Positions 44,737 to 56,712 of a DNA stretch of 64,000 nucleotides are shown in pieces; positions within the stretch are counted from its first letter, which is position 1; every line of letters begins with the position of its first letter. Source of the DNA: Phaeotremella fagi (taxonomy: Eukaryota > Basidiomycota > Tremellomycetes > Tremellales > Phaeotremellaceae). The DNA lies in contig BCHU01000002.1 in the NCBI GenBank assembly GCA_001599715.1, forward strand, positions 2,108,001 through 2,172,000, read 5' to 3'. The notes beneath the pieces were generated by a model. That model made no database searches and was not told where the DNA came from. It saw only the letters and a program-made list of their open reading frames with translations. The translations under genes were made by a program, and so were the position numbers.

Positions 44737-45082
44737 ATCTTTTGGACATTATCTATTTTTATTTTTAATTGCATCTTGAACCCGTGATGACGTCTATGCA
44801 TTGTCTTTTGTCGCTACCAATTAGCTCTTGGTCGCCATCATTACCCCCCTCGTCGTCGTCATTATTCGTAATTAGACGAACGTGCTTGGCTGGATCTAAT
44901 TAACAGGCACGGGTTTAAAAGTTGAATTTAAAAATAACACAAATAAGAGAGAATTATAGAGAGACAGATCTCACCAACATCTTATCATTATCATCTACTC
45001 ACAACATCCACCATCCACATCCACATCCCAATGCTAACATCAAGACCATACACAGATTGACTATCACGTCCATCCACGCGCC
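44737..45082. other. Intergenic between SH3-TBC and CorA-type genes
   Basis: 3' flank and promoter only; CGTCGTCGTC run near 44850. No gene. Confidence 0.5.
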
Positions 45083-48000
45083 ATGACGAAAAGTCATCAA
45101 GGGCAAGGGCAAGCGGAGTCCTCAACTTCCCCCCAACAAACCACAACAACCTTCATCCCACCCTCATCAACCTCTCCATCCGCCAAACAAATCCTTTCAC
45201 CCATCATAGCCCCAACACCATTGATCCCACCTACCCCTGAACACCTCGAATTCGCGGAATTCCTCACCCCATTAAAATTTCGTCGAAAAAGGAACAATCA
45301 TAAACATTTGACGAATTTGAATTTAGATGAACCTAATTCTCAAGCTAATCAACCGCTCGCTGGACCATCCAAATTTGGATATTACACTGAGACGGGTGAT
45401 TTGTTTCGTGGAGCTGTTTCAGATCCTACTACTTCAACTTTACCTAAACATTTGACGGCGGCCCAATTGGACGAAGATGCGATCAGTCTTTCTGAAACTA
45501 CGTCCAGTGGTAGATCCACTAGTTCATCTTGGTCATGGGGTAGTGGTAATCTGGAAAGAGGTCGTCGAAGGACTATGGCTGTTATCGAAAAATTCGGTGA
45601 GGCTCTGGGTGTAAGACGCGGTAGTCATAGTAGTGGGAGTTCGGTTTCTACTCAAAGTGAACACGGTGGTGGGAGGGTTCGACGGTTATCGAGGAGATTG
45701 ACTCGAACGACTTCAAATGCTAGATCTGACGATTCACCTGATCAACCCAAACGTTTACATCTACCTCGAAAACGTGAATTCGTTTTATTACTTCCACCTC
45801 CAGCTTCTACTGCTCAACATCAAAATAATCTTTCGGTATCTCAAATCAACACACCTCGACATTCTTTGTCGTCAAATCAATCTGATGTTCCTAATAAACA
45901 GTCGTCCTATCCAACGGATAGGGTTATCACCACACCATCGTTACCTGTTGTCATGGATCAGATTCGTTTACTCAGAGCAGCATCTGGGATGTTATACGGT
46001 TCAGACCATTCACACCAAGGTTCACATTCCAATCTTACAACACCAGATATCCCAGTTCGGAAATCAAAATCTGGTCCGGGGGGTAGTAGGAAACAAAGTA
46101 AAACTCATGGTCATCCTTCATTCGTTAATCCACCTGTACCCAATCGACCCAACAATTCCAGAGCTCAAACTCAAACTCAGATGCAAACGCAATCACGTTT
46201 ACTTACTCTAAGACAGGATGTTCCCGTTCGACCTAAATCTGCGTCAGATCTTTTGGGAATGATGAATCCATTGTTGAAGTCTTCTACTAGTTTAACTTCA
46301 CTTAAAGTGGAAACACCCCCTCCACCTCCAGTTAACGTTCCGAAAATAACTCATACCCCTTCGCACAATAAAAAGAAATCCAAAGGTTGTTGGTGGTTGG
46401 ATGTCGCTTGTCCTTCTTGGGAAGATTTGCGTGATTTAGGAGAGGTAAGTTGGAATACTGGAATAGTGACTGATTTCAAGCTTCTCGGTTTACATCCACT
46501 GACACTGGAAGACGTGTTACAACAAGATCCCCGAGAGAAACTCGATACATTCGATAAATTAGGTTATTATTTTGTTGTCGTCCGAGCTCTCGATGAAGGG
46601 TATTTTAAATATACCCCAGGTTCAACGTCAGGTTCTGGAACGACAGTGTCTTCTGATGAACACTCTGCTAGAAGTCCCTTGATGAATAGTCCGGATTTGA
46701 CTTTATCGCCGCCAACCAAAGAAAGTCGAAAAAGAGGTTGGGGAATGGGAAGGGCCACTGGTAAAGGCGCTAGTAAAGGTGGTGAAAAAGTCGAAATCGT
46801 TGAGGATAACCCTGGTAAAGAGGGTTTGGAGGGTTTGGGGGCTGGGGGTGTTAATATCTATTTGGTCGTTTTTGCCGATGGGATCATGAGTGTAGGTCAA
46901 GTACGAGAGAGATGGAACTGACTTTAGTTTCATTTCGAGGACATTTCGAAACATACTAAACGGGTTTTGGATAGAGTTTTGACAATGGCTATAGACGAAT
47001 ATGGGGCTGATTGGATCGCTCATGGTTTATTGGACTCCATTGTTGATGCGTTCTTCCCACTTATTCGTTACGTCGACGGAGAGGTTGATGACATCGATTC
47101 ATTGACTATTGATCCATCCACCGATCCAAGAGCTTCAGCTTCGGCGAATCATAATCATCTATCAACAACTCGCTCTAAGTCGTCCTCGTCGTTTAGTCAG
47201 AATCACAGTTCAGAAGAAGGGTTTGAATTATCAGAGAAAATACCTTTAGATCCGAATTATCCATTGAAAAAAACTTGGGTTCATCCTTCGATTAGCAACG
47301 ATTCTAAATGGAACATCAAGAATCTAACTTCATCTTTCAACATCCCTAAACCGAATTTAAAGCAATACAAGACGTTGATGTATATCAAGCTATTCTTCTT
47401 ACCGACTTCATCAGCTGTTCGGTCGAAACATGATAAACAGGCTGAACATGTTATCGATCGTTCGGTTATGTTGATGAGAATAACGAACATGAGAAGATTG
47501 GTCACGGGATTGGGTAGATTGTTGGGTACGAAACATCAAGTTGTTGGTCGATTGCGAAATAGAGCTGGGTCGAGCGGGGGTGAAGTCGCTGCTTATATTG
47601 GTGATGTCCAGGGTAGGTCACATCGTATTTCTAACTTGCCGTTACTAACACCCGGTGATAGATCATATCTTACTTCTTCAGACTTCACTCAATCATTATG
47701 AATACATTTTGTCACATTGTCAACCAGCTTATCTATCTCATTTAAACGTTTCTTTCTCTTGGGCTAAAGGTGGTACCGACAAAGCTATTCTTGCTTTGTC
47801 CACGGTCACGATCTCTGTTTTGCCGATGCAAGTGGTTATCGGTGTGTGCCATTCGTTCAAGTGGTTAGTCGTTTACTGATAAATCTACAGGTCTGTTCTC
47901 GATGAACATAAGAATCCCCGCAAACGGTGATCCAACAGACAGACAATTCCACGCGGAACCCGACGGAACGCCATCCCCGTTCAATTATTTCGCTGGTGTA

Positions 48001-48138
48001 GTCGTAGGAATCTTTTTGATAGGTTGTGCCATGTTGGCTGTTATTAGATATTGGAGATGGTCAGCTAGGAAGAAATGGTCCGGCTTTAGAGGTGGGGAGT
48101 TGCCCAGTGATTGGGATGGATTTTGGGGATTCAATTAA
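45083..48138 (+). CDS. CorA-family metal ion transporter (Alr1/Mnr2 type)
   Basis: Predicted Mg2+ (or other divalent) channel with two C-terminal helices. A disordered N-terminus of ~430 residues leads to the cytosolic domain: WWLDVACPSWEDLRDLGEVS, LGLHPLTLEDVLQQDPREKL, FDKLGYYFVVVRAL, GGVNIYLVVFADGIMS, FHFEDISKHTKRVLDRV, DWIAHGLLDSIVDAFFPLIR, SVMLMRITNMRRLVTGLGRL. The pore region is DKAILALSTVTISVLPMQVV, IG-LFSMNIRIPANGD, then FAGVVVGIFLIGCAMLAVIR. The signature GMN is SMN here. Low-complexity inserts (QTQTQMQTQ, Ser runs) are typical of fungal Alr/Mnr2 proteins. Introns near 46892, 47613 and 47841. It ends WGFN. Confidence 0.9.
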
Positions 48139-48275
48139 AGAGCGGATCTTGGTTGGGTGGGAGTTTGAAAATATATCTTGCATTGTATCTCATGTACCCG
48201 GATTCTCATACAACTTGACTCTATTTCTTATTTGTAATTGGAGAAAATGAATATAAATGGTAAACAATCCATGTT

Positions 48276-49354
48276 CTACTTTGAAGGATCTGGCAATAGT
48301 TGATGACCGTCCATCAATCCACTTGAAAGGATCGAATCTAACCATTTAGAGAGGTATGGTAGAGACGGGTGTCTCCATGTGTTTAGTACCAACGGAGGGT
48401 TGGTTAGTGAGTAGGGGTAGAAGCTGGATTTGGATCATGTTATCAGATTGTAACACAAGAGAATTCGGATTGCCTTACGCGAAAACCACGAAATCCGACT
48501 GAGTGGGTTTAGAGCCCATCAGGAAATCACCTTCTTCACCTCGTACTGCACGTTCTTCAAGTAACGTATTGATAAGTTTCAATCTATTTTTTGTTAGTCC
48601 AGATTTTGGGGACATGACTCACTGAGAACGAGCCTTTGTATACTGTTGTTCACACCATTCAGAATCGTTGTTCAACGCTATCAATTCATCTAATTTCTTT
48701 TGTCCGCATTTAGCTAAGAAACATTCTCTGGACAGTGGATCGGAGTTATCTCCAGTTTGAGTATCAGGGAAGAGGGCGTATGACTATTGGTGCTTAGTAT
48801 CGCGATGTAGGGAAGATGGAATAACTTACTGTATGTAACACACATGGTCGAAGTTCTGCTGCCATGGATTTATCTACCCAGTCCTCTAGGAATCTCGCGA
48901 TTTGTCTTCCTTGGAATGAAGTTTGAGGGGAATTGTCGGACGTGCTGAAAATTGATTTTTCTGGGGTTGAATATTGATCCTCAAGCTGTAAATTGATGTT
49001 AGTCAACTTCAACCAGAGCTTTAGGTGTACATACCCAGATAGCGATGTTGTATGAATCCATGATGATCTGTTGATCATTTTCGTCCTCCACTACCAATGT
49101 CTACATGATTTATCAGATGCGAATTTCAAATGATCAAGAGAGAAACTTACAGGGAGAGTCACTTTCTCCACCCCAAATTTCTTAGGTAGGACATTCCTCA
49201 ACTCCCATAAAGTCGCATATTCAACTACAGGCTGGATACCAAAAACAGCTAATGGTAGAACAGTCTTCCAAGCGTGAGGGGCGAATGTCATGGGTTTGTT
49301 TGGGAGTTGATGAAGGAGATAGAGGGTTAGTTTTGGTGATGTTTTGGAAGGCAT
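48276..49354 (-). CDS. Glutathione S-transferase-like protein
   Basis: Start MPSKTSPKLTLYLLHQLPNK, then HAWKTVLPLAVFGIQPVVEY, LWELRNVLPKKFGVEKVTLP and, after an intron, DENDQQIIMDSYNIA-IWLE, the GST N-terminal thioredoxin-like half with the DSYxIAxWLE block that contacts glutathione in etherase-like GSTs. The helical half includes GRQIARFLEDWVDKSMAAEL, LSRECFLAKCGQKKLDELIA, and KPTQSDFVVFA followed by FYPYSLTNPPLVLNTWRHPS, LPYLSKWLDSIL. Stop at 48276 after LLPDPSK. Substrate unknown; similarity to fungal beta-etherase (LigE/Ure2-like) GSTs is from memory. Confidence 0.8.
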
Positions 49355-49657
49355 TTTGGGTCGTTTTCTATCTCCACTTTGGTCTATGTCTATGGACGTC
49401 TTTTACCACCTTCCCCCCTTGCTCTTTATTCTTGCCTTATAATCTCTGTTGTCGGCCAAATCTTATCTTGATAACGGTTCCATCGGATCTCAGCCGGGTG
49501 GTGTGGCGGAAGCATGTGGCGAATTGTATTCGTATCCATGAAAAGTGGATCCTTTCATGACCAAGAAGGCTCGTGAATGGCATTTCTACTGCGTATCTTT
49601 TTCCATTCAACTCCTTCTCTCTCTTCTCTTGAATTCAACATCTCGAAACCATATACG
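49355..49657. other. Intergenic, GST-like gene / family C member 1
   Basis: Divergent promoter of two genes. The last 60 bases are C/T-rich and precede the family C start. An in-frame ATG at 49577 lies in this leader. No other gene. Confidence 0.5.
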
Positions 49658-50392
49658 ATGAGTCACTTTCCAGAAACATCGATAACACCATCAGCGTATG
49701 CCGCTTTCAGTCCATACGGTAGTGTTTATAAAACCATCTACGACACACTTAAAATTTTCAATACAGGGGGTGATGTCTTGAATTTAGAGCCCAGCTATGC
49801 ACTTAACAAATCATCTCAAGAGATCCTTCCCACCAAGGATAATGTGTCCGAGTTACACCGATTTACCTGGACAGCTACACCAAGCATCAGTTCAAATTTG
49901 AAAATACCCGTATCAGCCACAGAATTGGTTCCTCAACTTGCTCGTTCCGAATTATTCTTCACATACACAGACTCCGATTGCAATTATTCAAAAGATCTAC
50001 CTTTCGATCCACTCAAACCCATTGTGGTTTCGTCGGACTATCGAAGTCGCTCCCGTCTCACCAGAGATATTCTCGGCCAGCTCGATGAAGACTTGAGACC
50101 TACCAACGCGAGACCTACCAACGCAAGACTTCCTCGAGTCTACAGAGATGATCCAGGTTTGAGCTTAGAAAAGACGAAAGATGGTTGGTGCTGGGAAGAT
50201 GAATCCATCTGGAAGGCGAAAACAAGTAGTGTCCAAGGGAAGGAAAAGACGATTCAGCTCTGCGCCACTTTTCGGCTGATTTGGTTAGAGGAACTGGAGG
50301 AGGGGGTTGATGGCAACAGTGTCAAGAGCAATCAGGTAGTCGAGAATGAGTTTGAAGACGAGGACGAAGACGAGGCAGTACTCTTCCTTTGA
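49658..50392 (+). CDS. Family C member 1 (intronless, unknown)
   Basis: 244 residues from the ATG at 49658 (MSHFPETSITPSAYAAFSPY); function unknown. Blocks shared with the next gene: VLNLEPSYALN, LHRFTWTATPSISSNLKI, FDPLKPIVVSSDYRSRSRLT, a Glu/Asp-type linker with a small in-frame duplication (RPTNARPTNARLP), and GWCWEDESIWKAK ... CATFRLIWLEEL. The C-terminus is strongly acidic (NEFEDEDEDEAVLFL). No signal peptide or membrane helix. Predicted all-beta from alternating patterns, which is only an impression. Confidence 0.72.
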   Translation: MSHFPETSITPSAYAAFSPYGSVYKTIYDTLKIFNTGGDVLNLEPSYALNKSSQEILPTKDNVSELHRFTWTATPSISSNLKIPVSATELVPQLARSELFFTYTDSDCNYSKDLPFDPLKPIVVSSDYRSRSRLTRDILGQLDEDLRPTNARPTNARLPRVYRDDPGLSLEKTKDGWCWEDESIWKAKTSSVQGKEKTIQLCATFRLIWLEELEEGVDGNSVKSNQVVENEFEDEDEDEAVLFL

Positions 50393-50808
50393 TCATTCTC
50401 TTTCGTTCGTAATAACTGTAGCCGCTGGAAGTTTCGCCATTTGTTAATGTGATTGTTTATGCTGTAGTTTGAATGTAATGAGTGTTTGGTGAGCAAAATT
50501 TGACTTTTTCTTAGGATATGACAAAAGGCAAGTTTTGCTCGGGCATCGCTCTTAGAGGTTAATCCTAACGTCATTTTCTGAATGCCGTCCTTTTTCCACT
50601 CTTTATCATGCAAACCTTTGTGAAAACCATCCTCTTGCGCATTTGCCTTCCAATCTCCGACGAAGAAACTTGGTGGCCAAAAAATGGCTATTTCCAGAGT
50701 TCCTCTTTCTCTTTCTCCTTGTTCTTTCTTATATCAACACAAGATTCAAGTTCTATCCTTGCTAGAAAACACTCAATCACGCACCTACAATTCTCAACAT
50801 AGCTACCA
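50393..50808. other. Intergenic between family C members
   Basis: No supported gene. C/T-rich leader at 50700-50740 before member 2. Confidence 0.5.
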
Positions 50809-51457
50809 ATGCCAGACCCCGACTGTGCTTTTGGCCCCTTCACCAAGGACAGTGAAGTCACCAAAACGATGCTCAAAATGCTCCGAGATTACACACAACA
50901 GAGTCAAACAATCACCTTCAATCCAGGTCCAGCCATTAAAATTCGTACGGGACGATACGAAGCTCTCACACCAGAAAACATAGCTGCTTTTCTTGAACAA
51001 GAAACGGCAATTCCTACAGAAGAGAATCAGAGTACCCTTTATGATTTTTCTTGGAACAGTGGAGCAATCATCAGTGAAAATTATTGACTTCTCAATCTGC
51101 ATCCCTCCTGACCTTGTTGAGTTCACCAAATCCGCTCAATGTCAGCTCTCCATCTCGCTCGGTGATCCCAATGGGGAGGAGTGGCGTCCAAATCGCCCAT
51201 TCTCTTTCAATCCTTCAAAACCAAGAGTGTGGTCGCCCACATTCGAAGACAGACGTGAAATTGTCGATGAGTTGTGGACTTCCGTTCCACGAGAAGGGGA
51301 ATTTATGGAGCCGGGCGCAGAATTTACAATTTATAAATGCAAAGGAACTTGGTCTTGGGATACTACTGCTTTTATTCAAGTTGAGTTTGATGATGAGAAA
51401 GGAAAAAAGTGCTGGGGTGGTGTCTGTGCTGGGTTAAGAATAGAATTTGATGCTTGA
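50809..51457 (+). pseudogene. Family C member 2, reading frame broken near 51065
   Basis: The first frame starts MPDPDCAFGPFTKDSEVTKT and runs to TLYDFSWNSGAIISENY then a stop at 51085-51087. From about 51060 the homology to member 1 continues in the next frame: KIIDFSICIPPDLVEFTKSA, FSFNPSKPRVWSPTFEDRRE, GTWSWDTTAFIQVEF, ending LRIEFDA at 51457. A net one-base gain (or two-base loss) near GAAAATTATT explains this. An alternative is a 43-base intron with a GTACCC donor near 51032. It would restore the frame but remove residues that align with member 1 and has no clear branch site. Either a young pseudogene, a frameshift in the assembly, or a spliced gene. Confidence 0.6.
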
Positions 51458-51721
51458 TCCAGTGGTTGAGGGGTTGTATCATTAAAGAAAAGGTTGATAA
51501 AGAGTAATATGTCGTGAAATGGAATCCGAAATGTCTGCCTCAGTGTCTCATGGTCAAACAAATCTGTACCTAAATTCCCCCTGTTGGAGCTTGTCTGTGT
51601 TCCTAATCAATTTAATCCCGCATATCCGCAGTACAAACTACTGTAACCATTCACTCATAACATGATGTTCAATGCATCAGTTATAAATTTTTGATGATTG
51701 GGTCACTCTATCCCCACCCTC

Positions 51722-54117
51722 CTAAACAAGCAATAAACTATTCAAAGTAGCTTCATTCTGAACAACCTCCAAAGCCTGTTGAACCTCCAAACGACGTCTA
51801 GCCTGACTCAACCAATCAGCCGCCAATTTCCCGGGCCATCCAGTCAAACTATTAACTTCTCTCGTTGCACCATCCAAATCTTTTTCTGATAGACACCATT
51901 CTGCCCTGGCCAAAGTCGCGTTCACGCTCCTATCGTTGTTGTCGATGACTGATGGTTTAGGTTTGAATAGGATTGAGGAGAGTGTCATTGAGGCTAGATG
52001 GGATAGGACTGTAGAGTCTTCTGGGTTCGGGAGGAGGGACGCGGAATGAATACGCGGGGAAACTGATTGGGTGAACCATGTTGATAAAGCTGTGAATGAT
52101 TTTACTCCTGTGCTGGCGATTCCTGATGATTCGAGTTGAGACAGTGTTGTTTTTATTAATTCATCGGATGAATCGTCACCAGAGATAGATTTCAATACTC
52201 GAAGCTCATCGACAAACGTGACATCGCCTTTATCAGCTTTAGTTTGAACGGCACGAAGTGCTGACCAGAGTTTATGGAGTTTGACGTTGTTGTCAAGTTG
52301 AGAAGAATTGTCCAAAGTGATACGTTCAAGTTGTTTGAGACTCGTCGAGAGGGTATCAAGTTTAGCTAATCTACCCCCACGTTCGGTTTCGACTTGAGTC
52401 TTGATCGATCTCAACCATCGACGTTGAAGTTCGATACCTTGGGAAACGACCTCTTCACGAAGTCTATTTTGTCAGTGGAGTTCAGAATCCAAACCTACCG
52501 CTTTTCAATACCCTCACGTTGAGATTCTAATTCACCATCAAGAACAGTTCTCCATTGATCGACCATTTTTTGTCTCTCAGCATCCCAACTTTCCTTCAAA
52601 CCCTGTTCACCCTTTTTCCAATTCTCTTCCTTCTCCTTGAGTAAAGATTCGAATTCTTTCGTCTTCTCACCAACAGTCTTTTCTAATTTCTCTTTTTCAA
52701 TTTTTTTGACTTCATCCAATCTTGCACTCAGAGCTGTAAGATCGTCTGAAGCTTTGGTCAAGATTCCCGTGGCATCTGATGATAAAGGTGTAGTCGGTGT
52801 AGATAGAGATTGAGTGAGTGAATCGATTGTTGAAGCTAATTGAGAAATGATAGGTTCTTCAGTAGCAAACTCTTTAACCTTGGGGACGAGTAAAGGAAGA
52901 GTCGCCGTTGGAGTATCATCTTTTTTAGCGGGTTTAGGCGGGGCGGAGAGATAATATCCTGGAGGTGGTTCATGTCCTAAAGGTAATGGTGGACCGGTGT
53001 ACAGTTGTTTACCCTCGATACTTGGAGTTTCAGGTTTGACAGTTTCAGGTCGAAGTTGTCTTGGACGTTCGGTATCTGGATTAGATCGAGGACCAGTTTT
53101 AAGAGCAGTTTCAGCTTCATGAACGAGGTTATCGAGTGAGGACGAAACCGATGATCCAGCTTCCTTGATGGTATCGGTAGCTTTGGTGACTAGACCTTCG
53201 GTTTTGGATTCGATCTCTGATGCTTTGGCACGAACATCCCCACCTAGTCCTCGAGATAGATCCTCTGCATCTGCCAATTTAGCTTTAGCTTCTTGAGCCA
53301 AAGCTTTAGCTCTGACTTCAGCATCGTGAACAGCAGCAGCAGTTCTTTCCTTCAAAGTACTCGCTGTAGAAGTGACAGTCTCGACTGCAGACGCAGCTGC
53401 ACCTTTAACACTGTCCTTGGTAGCGACGAGTGTATCTTTCACATCTGAAGATTTCTCCTTGATAGCAGTAGAAGCCTTAGCGGTTTGTTTCTCAGCTTCA
53501 GCTTTAGCTTTAGAAACCTGTTTCCCAGTTTCAGCCTTGACTTTTGACAACTCCTTCTTAACATCTTCTCCTGGTTTACCGACCGACTTGGGATCTTGTC
53601 GTGGATAATCGACTCGAGGAGGTGCCGCAGATTTATCACTAACTTTCTGCCAACCTTGAACAGCTGATTGAGTTACCGTGCCAACCCCGAAATGTGACCA
53701 ACCATGTTCATCAGCGTAATCAGCTAAAGCTTCTCCAGCTGGGAAATTATTCGTGAAGAATTCACGATAAGGTTCGGATTTGGTTGAGATGTAAGCTGAG
53801 AGAGGGTAGAAGGTTAATAAACCTAACGAAGTGTAGATTAGGAATCTACGGAATCTGCGTTTAGGTGGTTGAGGGGGTTGGGGTGGAGGGGGTGGGAGAT
53901 CGGATAAGGGTTCTGTTAGGGTTGAGGAGCCTGGAGTCGTTGGTGGAGTGACTACTACGACTGGTCTGACTGGAGTACCTGTTGGAGGTGTAGGTGGGAG
54001 GGAGGGAGTTGCGAGGAGCTAGTCGGTGAGTTTGGTTCTGGGCAGATGACTTACTCTTCTTTGGAGGGAGATGACTCTGGAGGAACGTATACTGGAAGCT
54101 CTAATTTGGGTATACAT
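51722..54117 (-). CDS. MIC60: MICOS complex subunit MIC60 (mitofilin)
   Basis: Inner mitochondrial membrane protein that shapes crista junctions. Start at 54117, MYTQIRASSIRSSRVISLQR, a presequence rich in Arg and Ser. A short intron follows, then a Pro-rich stretch and RFRRFLIYTSLGLLTFYPLS, the membrane anchor. Next come SKSEPYREFFTNNFP-type residues, an Ala/Lys/Glu-rich helical region (~200 residues), a Pro-rich linker, and a coiled coil (LEKTVGEKTKEFESLLKEKE, ENWKKGEQGLKESWDAERQK). The C-terminal mitofilin signature includes RWLRSIKTQVETERGGRLAK, FTALSTWFTQSVSPRIHSAS and EVNSLTGWPGKLAADWLSQA with RRRLEVQQALEVVQ. The order matches fungal Mic60. Confidence 0.93.
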
Positions 54118-54146
54118 CCTGTACGGGGGATGGTATGGAGGAGGGG

Positions 54147-54181
54147 GGTGGTGGTGGTGGTGGTGGTGGTGGTGGTGGTGG
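54147..54181. repeat. (TGG)n microsatellite
   Basis: About eleven uninterrupted GTG/TGG units lie in the 209-base gap between the divergent MIC60 and URM1 starts, some 30 bases upstream of the MIC60 ATG, so within its leader or core promoter. Confidence 0.9.
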
Positions 54182-54326
54182 AATTTAAGAAATGTACTGT
54201 ATACCAAGTAAGAAATCGGAGGTGTTGCTATGACGGAAGACGGAGTTTGACAATGTGGCACTTTAATTTTGGTGGAGATTTTAGAAAGGAAAGTAATAAC
54301 ATCAACAACATCCAACAACCACCACA

Positions 54327-54850
54327 ATGTCAGCATTAGTAAATGGAGTATCAGACTCAACAGGTCTAGGATATACATCAACAGCTCTCCCTTCAGATCC
54401 AGTAAAACCAAAGAAATCAGAATCAGATCTAGAAATAAGGTTGGAATTTGGGTATGTCCCTTCTGTCTCCACACCAAACCATCAACTAACATTCCTAGCG
54501 GCGGTCTCCATCTATTGTTCTCATCAAAACCTAGACATACAGTCAATCTACCTTCTCTAGTACCTAATGATTCTGAGGGTTCCCTCGAACCGGTGACAGT
54601 TAAATATTTGATTAAATGGATGAAAGAGAATTTGGTTTCTGAAAGGGAAGAGATGTTTGGTGATGGTGATGGAGTGTGAGTTGGGTTGTGATTCCATTCT
54701 CTATTGCTATGATTGACTCTTAAATGTTACAGCCGCCCTGGTATCCTCGTACTTATAAATGACGCAGATTGGGAACTAGAAGGTGAACTCGAATACAAAC
54801 TTCAAGACAGGGATGAAATAGTTTTCATATCGACTCTACACGGTGGGTAG
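54327..54850 (+). CDS. URM1: Ubiquitin-related modifier URM1
   Basis: Sulfur carrier for tRNA wobble-uridine thiolation and a protein modifier. Three exons: [20 protein letters not shown] ... [28 protein letters not shown] ... [20 protein letters not shown]; and [38 protein letters not shown]. The beta-grasp layout, NDxDWELxGxLxYxLxDxD block and C-terminal Gly-Gly (site of thiocarboxylate formation) are all present. The N-terminal ~30 residues are longer than in yeast Urm1. Shares its promoter with MIC60. Confidence 0.95.
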
Positions 54851-54946
54851 ACATCCCAAAATCCAATTCCTTTACAATCTTCGAAGAAAATGTTGTATGC
54901 ATATACTATTCTACTGTAATCTATTATACAACCCAAAACGACACTT

Positions 54947-56712
54947 CTACGCCATACCCAAGAAATCTTGTAGACCAGCAACTTCCATTACACCACCGAC
55001 GAGGTGTAGACTTCCCGCTACTAGCACTTCAATTTTCTTATCGGATTCATGTTCTGCGGATAAATCTTTGACTAGGTTGATGGCATGTTGGATTGAACCC
55101 AATGCATAGACTTTTTCGGGGTTGAACGTTGGATTAAGTTTTAGCCAGGCGTCTCGGAGTGCGTTTTGAGTTAATAGATGGGATAAATCGTTGGGATCGA
55201 TAGCTGCTGAAGTCAAATCTTCACCATTTGTCAGTATAAAACGGTTTTTGAAGAGTTACCACTTACCACCTTTGAAATGACCATCGGTATACGTGACATT
55301 AGTGCAAAAGATGACACTATCGAATTTCTTCCCAAGATTCTCAACAGTATCACCAGAAACTTCGGCACCAGCACGTAACAATTCTCCAAGTAAAGATTCA
55401 CCAGCTCTCCCACCCGAACAGTTAAATATCAAAACGTTAGGTGTCGTCCCTTGCCAAGCCCAATATCCGCAAGATCGTAAAGATTCAATCGTGTGTGCAC
55501 CGTCCAAATACCATTTCACGTTGTGGAGTGAAGGATCTTGAACGGTTTGACATCTTCCTGGCCATTTTGATGATTTCAAGGGTTCTTTGAATGATTCTGG
55601 GAGGGTTTCGGTCTCGGAAAATGTGGTTAATGTTTGGGTTGATAGGAATGATTTCGATAAGGCCACTGCTAAGGATGCGTTGATCTTTTGATGAGCTCCT
55701 GGAAGACCTAATGGGGTCTCTGGAATTTGAGGGACGAAATGGAATGGTGCCTACGGTCAATGAGAGTAAAGACTTTCACTTACTTTAACGCTGTTAGCAA
55801 CTTGTTCCAAAACCTTGCCACCGCTTTCATGTTCTTGTATAACACTCAACGCAGGTACGTTCTCTTTATAAATTCCAGCTTTGTTCTTTGCAATTTCCTC
55901 GATAGTATTTCCTAGAACCGCTGTATGGTCTAATCCCAAAGAGGAGACTCCGGTGACAATTGGTTTGGGTACTATATTCGTACTATCATAAGTTCCACCA
56001 ATTCCAACTTCGAGTACGGTTGCTGTTACACCTAAAGAGAGGAAAGTGTGGAATGCCAGTAGAGTGAGGAGACGGAAATAGATTGGGAAAACGGGTGTGT
56101 GGGGGGTGAGGGTCTAGTTCAAGTCAATCACAGTCTTAAATCCTCTTTACCTTCTGATCGTTCTCTAATCTTTCCCAAACTTCAAAAAAGTATTTCGCAA
56201 ACAAATCCTCAGAAAGTGGTTCGCCGTTTATACGAATTCTTTCACGAACCGCACAAAGATGTGGTGAAGTGTAGAGCCCTACAACGGCTTAGCATTTCAA
56301 TCGATTCCCGATGACATACCGATTTTACCATCAGGTAAATGAGATCTTAGAATCCTCTCTGTAAAAGCTGAAGTTGAGCCTTTACCCTTGGTACCAGTGA
56401 TATGAACGACGTTGAGTTTGTTTAAATCGTTTGGCTACAATGTCAGCAATGATAAGGTAGGTTTACCCACTTGATATCCAATTCTTCGTAAATAGTCGTG
56501 CATCTCTGGAATAGCGAAATCATTCAATCTACCACCTGATTTACGAATTGCTTCGATACTACAAGTCAGATTAGATGCGTGATGAATTGAGACTTACACT
56601 GCGGCGTTGGATTGACAGGTGTTTAGTAGAGCTATCGCTTCCTATTTTTGTTAGTATTTTGGGGTAAACTAGGACTCACTGAGTACGTTCTTGATCTAGT
56701 TGCTGATGACAT
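54947..56712 (-). CDS. MET7: Folylpolyglutamate synthase
   Basis: Adds glutamates to folates (cytosol and mitochondria). Start at 56712, MSSATRSRTYS, then EAIALLNTCQSNAAV, IPEMHDYLRRIGYQPNDLNK, LNVVHITGTKGKGSTSAFTE (ATP-binding P-loop), LYTSPHLCAVRERIRINGSP (folate loop), ATVLEVGIGGTYDSTNIVPK and VSSLGLDHTAVLGNTIEEIA, AKNKAGIYK. The C-terminal domain has WPGRCQTVQ, WYLDGAHTIESL and VLVAGSLHLVGGVMEVAGLQ. At least six small introns. Converges with URM1; stop 97 bases from the URM1 stop. Confidence 0.94.
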
